Origin: Haematobia irritans
Lineage: Eukaryota; Arthropoda; Insecta; Diptera; Muscidae
Reading direction: 5' to 3'
Assembly: GCF_050003625.1 (NCBI RefSeq)
Contig: NC_134398.1
Span: forward strand, 67,960,891 to 68,024,890
Length of the DNA stretch: 64,000 nucleotides
Positions within the stretch are counted from its first letter, which is position 1; the number at the start of each line of letters is the position of its first letter. Both the position numbers and the translations under genes were made by a program. A model generated the notes under the pieces. That model worked only from the letters and a program-made list of their open reading frames with translations, ran no database searches and was not told the origin of the DNA. This document shows, piece by piece, positions 60,190-64,000 of the stretch.

Positions 60190-61045
60190 AATTGTTTAGA
60201 TGTTTATTAATTTAAACATTTATAAATTCTCATAAATAAAAAATTTATACGACTATCACATCACATTTAATATATTTTTATGCGTTAATAAAAGATTGAT
60301 GTTGAGTTAATAAAAGATTGATTGTACATGTTGTAGCGTCTATCAGCCAGTGCTTTTATTCCCAATGGAGGCAGCGTGTCTGGAAAAATATTTGAAAAAC
60401 TATCACTTTATTCCATTTGTAAAGTCAAAAATTTTTCACCAATATACCTTTTACAATTTTAAGCGAAATAACTATGCTTTCAGCACTTCATTGTCATTTT
60501 TATTTAAATAAATTATAAGAAGCTACCCTGCCAGCATTTCAAAGTTCCATTTCATCCTCATCGCTACCACAGACTCGTAAATGTCACCACAACCATCGCG
60601 AACTGTGATGGGGGAAGCATATAAAAAAGTACAACATGTACATGAAAGTATTTTGCCATCACTACTGTTAGAAGAGCCATTTTATTTTTTGTGAAACGCC
60701 AAGCGCAACCAGCTTGTTATATTTTATTTAAATAAAAACGAAAATAAAATGCTGAAAACATAGTTATTACGCTTAAAATTGTGAAAAGTAAATTGGTGAA
60801 CAATTTTTGACTTTCCAAATGGAATAAAGTGATAGTTTTTCAAATATTTTCCAGACACGCTGCCTCCATTGGGAATAAAAGTACTGGCTGATAGACGCTA
60901 CAACATTTAACTTACAACTTGTAACTCAACATCAATCTCTTATTAATGCATAAAAATGTGTTAAATGTGATGTGATAGCCGTATAAATGTTATATTTATG
61001 AGAATTTATAAATGTTTCATAAAATTAATAAGCATCTAAACAATC
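60190..61045. repeat. fold-back (long inverted repeat) unit
   Basis: 60190-60536 is the reverse complement of about 60700-61045 (ATTGTTTAGATGTTTATTAA against its complement near 61030). The arms are ~345 bp around a ~165-bp spacer that begins ACCCTGCCAGCATTTCAAAG. Single arms recur at 15893, 37780 and 63000-63440. Confidence 0.75.
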
Positions 61046-61103
61046 GTGTTTTATTTGACCACAATGATTCTTTTACAACTATCTTAAAATGCACTTTGTC
61101 TGA

Positions 61104-61322
61104 TTGTTTGAAGGGGCTCTTATCGGCGTCCTTCTAAATGTATCCAGAAGGGCTCCTAATAATTGCACTCATGCGATACTTTTTTGTAGTAACTTGGCGT
61201 GGTACAACTTCTCAATAGTGACGGCGCTTTTCCGAGGAGTTTTGGATATCGTATACGACTGTTTTCGACGTAGTGGAGATTCTCTTAAGCGCCCCCAAAT
61301 TCAAAAAATGTTGGCAGGGTAG
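61104..61322 (+). pseudogene. gene-fragment copy inside repeat ('EGALIGVLLNV' block)
   Basis: Encodes EGALIGVLLNVSRRAPNNCT through RPQIQKMLAG, then TAG at 61320-61322 where the putative parent continues for ~35 residues. The stop coincides with the repeat terminus GGCAGGGTAG. Unidentified product. Confidence 0.6.
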
Positions 61323-61627
61323 TTGTGCTTGGTGTTTCACAAAATATAAAATGGCTCTTGTAACAATAGTGATGGCAAAATACTATCTGTGGTAGCGATG
61401 AGGATGAAATGGAAATGCTGGCAGGGTTTCAAATGCTGGCAGGGTAGTTGCGCTTGGTGTTTAACAAAATATAAATTGGCTTGATGTACATTTCATACTT
61501 TTTGATACGTTAGCCCCATCACAGTTGGGATTGTTGCAGTGTCACTAACGAGTCTGTGGTAGCGATGAGGATGAAATGGAACTTTGAAATGCTGGCAGGC
61601 AAGTCAGTTGTAAGCTAACATTCAAAC
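61323..61627. repeat. scrambled repeat ends (AAATGCTGGCAGGGT)
   Basis: Three near copies of the terminus AAATGCTGGCAGG (about 61420, 61431, 61588) with short flanking duplications such as GATGAGGATGAAATGGAA. No gene. Confidence 0.6.
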
Positions 61628-62437
61628 CATGGCTGAATGAGGAGGTTGAATCACGATAACAAAAACAACAAATTTCAATATGTTGTTTACAAGTTTAAGA
61701 AGTCAAAATCAGCTGATAAAAGAAGCGTATGGCATTGGTAAAAGTGGCAATTAATTATTCTTTCAATTGACCTGAACAAAATAATTCAAATCAGAGAAAA
61801 ATAAAGGTTCAAATTTAATTGCGTCACCTATGAGTGATTGTGAAGTGGATAATTCATCCGATGAACGCCGATATGAGACAAATAAGACTATAATACCCAC
61901 CAAAGTTAAGAATGGAAGTCAGTCAAATGGATCTTCGCCATCTATTAACAAAAACAGTTTATGATGCAGTCTAAAAACTGATGTGCGTGGTATTTTGGTT
62001 CTGGAATATGTTATCAAGATACTCAAGTCATCTTTGAATAATTCTCCAGCTATGAATGCGCGAGTTTGTTTGAGATGCATTTGCTATGCAGTGTCATTTG
62101 GAGAGCTGCAATCACCATAAACATATGATTTTGACATCTTAAAATTTTGTCGAAATAAAAAAATTGTAATCATATGGGCCTATGATTTAACCATGGCTGA
62201 ACAAGAAGGTTAAATCAAAATCATATGTTTATGGTGATTGCAGCTCTCCAAGCACTGCATAGCAAATTCACAATTGAAAGAATAAATAATTGCCACTTTT
62301 ACCAATGCCATACGATTCTTTTATCAGCTGATTTTGACTTCTTAAAATTGTAAACAACATATTGAAATTTGTTGTTTTTGTTATCGTGATTTAACCTCCT
62401 TATACAGCCATGGATTTAACCTTCTTGTTCAGCCATG
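61628..62437 (+). mobile_element. P-like MITE, second full copy, 8-bp TSD ATTCAAAC
   Basis: Ends CATGGCTGAATGAGGAGGTT and TTCTTGTTCAGCCATG. Flanks ATTCAAAC at 61620-61627 and 62438-62445. Nearly identical to 1088-1668, interrupted at 62192 by a shorter copy of the same family. Confidence 0.9.
62192..62412 (-). mobile_element. P-like MITE, 221-bp deletion derivative nested in its own family, 8-bp TSD
   Basis: Reverse-oriented copy beginning CATGGCTGAACAAGAAGGTT and ending CTCCTTATACAGCCATG, with GATTTAAC at 62184-62191 and 62413-62420. Internally deleted relative to the 581-bp form (joins CTGCATAGCAAATTC to ACAATTGAAAG). Confidence 0.9.
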
Positions 62438-62455
62438 ATTCAAACAGTACGCATC

Positions 62456-62875
62456 AAAAGGCCGGTACTCTGTTCGGTTTTCGAGTTGAAACTCCATACA
62501 AAACCAAAAAATGCGAAAAATTTGCGAAATTTTTTCCATTTGTGATACTTTGTTTTTTCGTGTTGAAAAACTGACGTTTATAGCACGGCGCCATTTGCAA
62601 TGTGAATTAAGAAATAATTTATTTATTAAAAACTATTTGTGCGGGTTTATAAATCAAACACGGACCATATTTTTGTTCCGAAACTATACAAAGGATCAAA
62701 GGAATAGCAGATCAATTGCCCAAGGAAAAATAAAATGTTATTTTGTAAAAACAAGCAACACCACCAACTTAATCCAATATCGCTCCCTGTAAAATAGCGA
62801 TCCAAGCTACCTAAAAAAACGCCGCTTTCTATGTGCGAAATAATGGTTTCCATAAAAATTTTTCGCCTAAAGACA
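62456..62875 (-). mobile_element. AAGGCCGGTACT MITE, partial reversed copy
   Basis: AAAGGCCGGTACTCTGTTCGG and the following ~400 bp are the reverse of 32990-33375. It lacks the second terminus, breaking near AAAATTTTTCGCC and joining a fragment of the unidentified C-terminal exon (62880-62995, minus strand, ..VLSSQFPIF). Confidence 0.65.
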
Positions 62876-62995
62876 ATAGACTTTAGGAAGATGGGAAATT
62901 GGCTACTGAGCACATCAAACCATTTACGGTGTTAGTTGCATACTTTTCGTTGATCGAACCAAACGCGTCTACGACAAGTATTGACAGCATTAAAA

Positions 62996-63480
62996 TGCAA
63001 ATAAATTAAGTGTAAGTGACACTGCAACAATCGCCAACTGTGATAGTATTTTGCCATCACTATTGTTACAAGAGCCATTTTATATTTTGTGAAACACCGA
63101 GCACAACTAGCTTCTTATAATTTATTTAAATAAAAATGACAATGAAGTGCTGAAAATATAGTTATTTCGCTTACAATTGTGAAAGGTATATTGGTGAACA
63201 ATTTTTGACTTTCCAAATGGAATAAAGTGATAGTTTTTCAAATATTTTTCCAGACACGCTGCCTCCATTGGGAATAAAAGCACTGGCTGATAGACGCTAC
63301 AAATGTAGCTTCAACTTGTAACTCAACATCAATCTTTTATTAATGCATAAAAATATGTTAAATGTGATGTGATAGTCGTATAAATGTTATATTTATGAGA
63401 ATTTATAAATTTTTAATAAAATTAATAAACATCTAAACAATCGTGTTTTACTTGACCACAATGATTCTTTTACAACAATC
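62996..63480 (-). repeat. fold-back repeat, single arm
   Basis: Matches 60700-61070 in the same orientation (TTGACTTTCCAAATGGAATA, CTGGCTGATAGACGCTACAA, ATCGTGTTTTACTTGACCAC). Confidence 0.7.
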
Positions 63481-63500
63481 TTAAAATGCACTTTCTCTGA

Positions 63501-63680
63501 TTGTTTGAAGGGGCGCCTAATAATTGCACTCGTGCGATACTTTTTTCTAGTAACTTGGCGTGGTACAACTTCTCAATAGTGACGGCGCTTTTCCGAGAAG
63601 TTTTAGATATCGTATACGACTGTTTTCGACGTAGTAGGGATTCTCAGAAGCGCCCCCAAATTCAAAAAATGTTGGCAGAG
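63501..63680 (+). pseudogene. gene-fragment copy, internally deleted
   Basis: Carries NNCTRAILFSSNLAWYNFSI through QIQKMLAE but lacks the LIGVLLNVSRRAP part (deletion after GAAGGGGCGCC). Same repeated fragment as at 61104. Confidence 0.6.
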
Positions 63681-63708
63681 AAGTTCCATTTCATTCTCAT
63701 CGCTACCA

Positions 63709-64000
63709 CACCCTCACAAAAAATCGCTTCTGTAACATATACTCCCAAACATATTTTGCTTCAAGCATATACATTTTTGGGTATTGCCCAAACATTTATA
63801 TGTTTGATCTCTACCAATATATAATATGTTTGAAAGCATATTGGTCTAAACAATATATGTTAGGGTAGTCTAAGTTCCAAACATTTTGTATTTTTGCATC
63901 CAAATTCAATAATGTTGTCTTCCCAAAAACAATATGTTATGATGTGACCATATAATATGTTTGGAAGCATTTTGCACCCAAAAATATTATATGCTTAAAA
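63709..64000 (+). mobile_element. CAC..GTG TIR element, left part, runs off window
   Basis: CACCCTCACAAAAAATCGCT and the following AAACATAT-rich sequence match 18488-18780. CA lies directly upstream. The right end lies outside the window. Confidence 0.85.

Overview
This is eukaryotic DNA with the look of a calyptrate (muscid-type) fly genome. It is AT-rich and packed with nested transposable elements. It carries mini-me-like dipteran repeats with (TA)n and (GGAC)n tracts, LINE 3' ends finishing in CCTAACC repeats, a gypsy-type LTR element, BEL/Pao and mariner remnants, and only scraps of ordinary gene sequence. I see no bacterial genes, CRISPR array, rRNA or intact tRNA. The species call is inference from repeat style.

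Layout. 1-5168: a BEL/Pao pol fragment, a poly-A run, part of a TIR element holding an 8-bp-TSD MITE, a LINE 3' remnant and mini-me-like repeats. 5169-31787: a very large imperfect inverted repeat. The left arm 5169-11830 pairs with 16393-31787. Both arms carry the same 5'-truncated RNase-H-bearing LINE, which holds a Harbinger-like MITE and a hAT-like MITE. The right arm has gained further insertions: a CAC..GTG element containing a LINE with an intact 928-aa endonuclease/RT ORF, a second CAC..GTG copy, a CCCAATAAACACA element and a 1.5-kb TIR element. In the centre, 9499-11830 is repeated as a gap-free inverted copy at 13461-15792 that stops exactly at a 100-N assembly gap. The two copies flank (TA)n arrays and a LINE RT fragment.

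31788-38483: a gene for a small protein resembling the Ku80 C-terminal domain (minus strand), split inside a codon run by a 2.47-kb TIR element, then a further copy of that element and gene-fragment repeats. 38484-51109: one CCCAATAAACACA element swollen to 12.6 kb by a mini-me-like repeat. That repeat contains a young, nearly complete gypsy element (39042-45274) and was tandemly duplicated (2139 bp). 51110-59095: another TIR element with a deleted mariner-type copy, an intact paralogue of the Ku-like gene, a possible two-exon small gene and the C-terminal exon of an unknown gene. Part of this block is tandemly duplicated (2200 bp). 59096-64000: an 8-bp-TSD element, fold-back repeats carrying copies of the unknown-gene fragment, self-nested P-like MITEs and the start of another CAC..GTG element.

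The main result is the insertion history. Because arms and paralogous repeats supply empty sites, element ends and target-site duplications can be read directly. Two TIR families, CCCAATAAACACA and CACGCTC..CCGTG, make 2-bp duplications of non-fixed sequence. I cannot assign them to a known superfamily from sequence alone.
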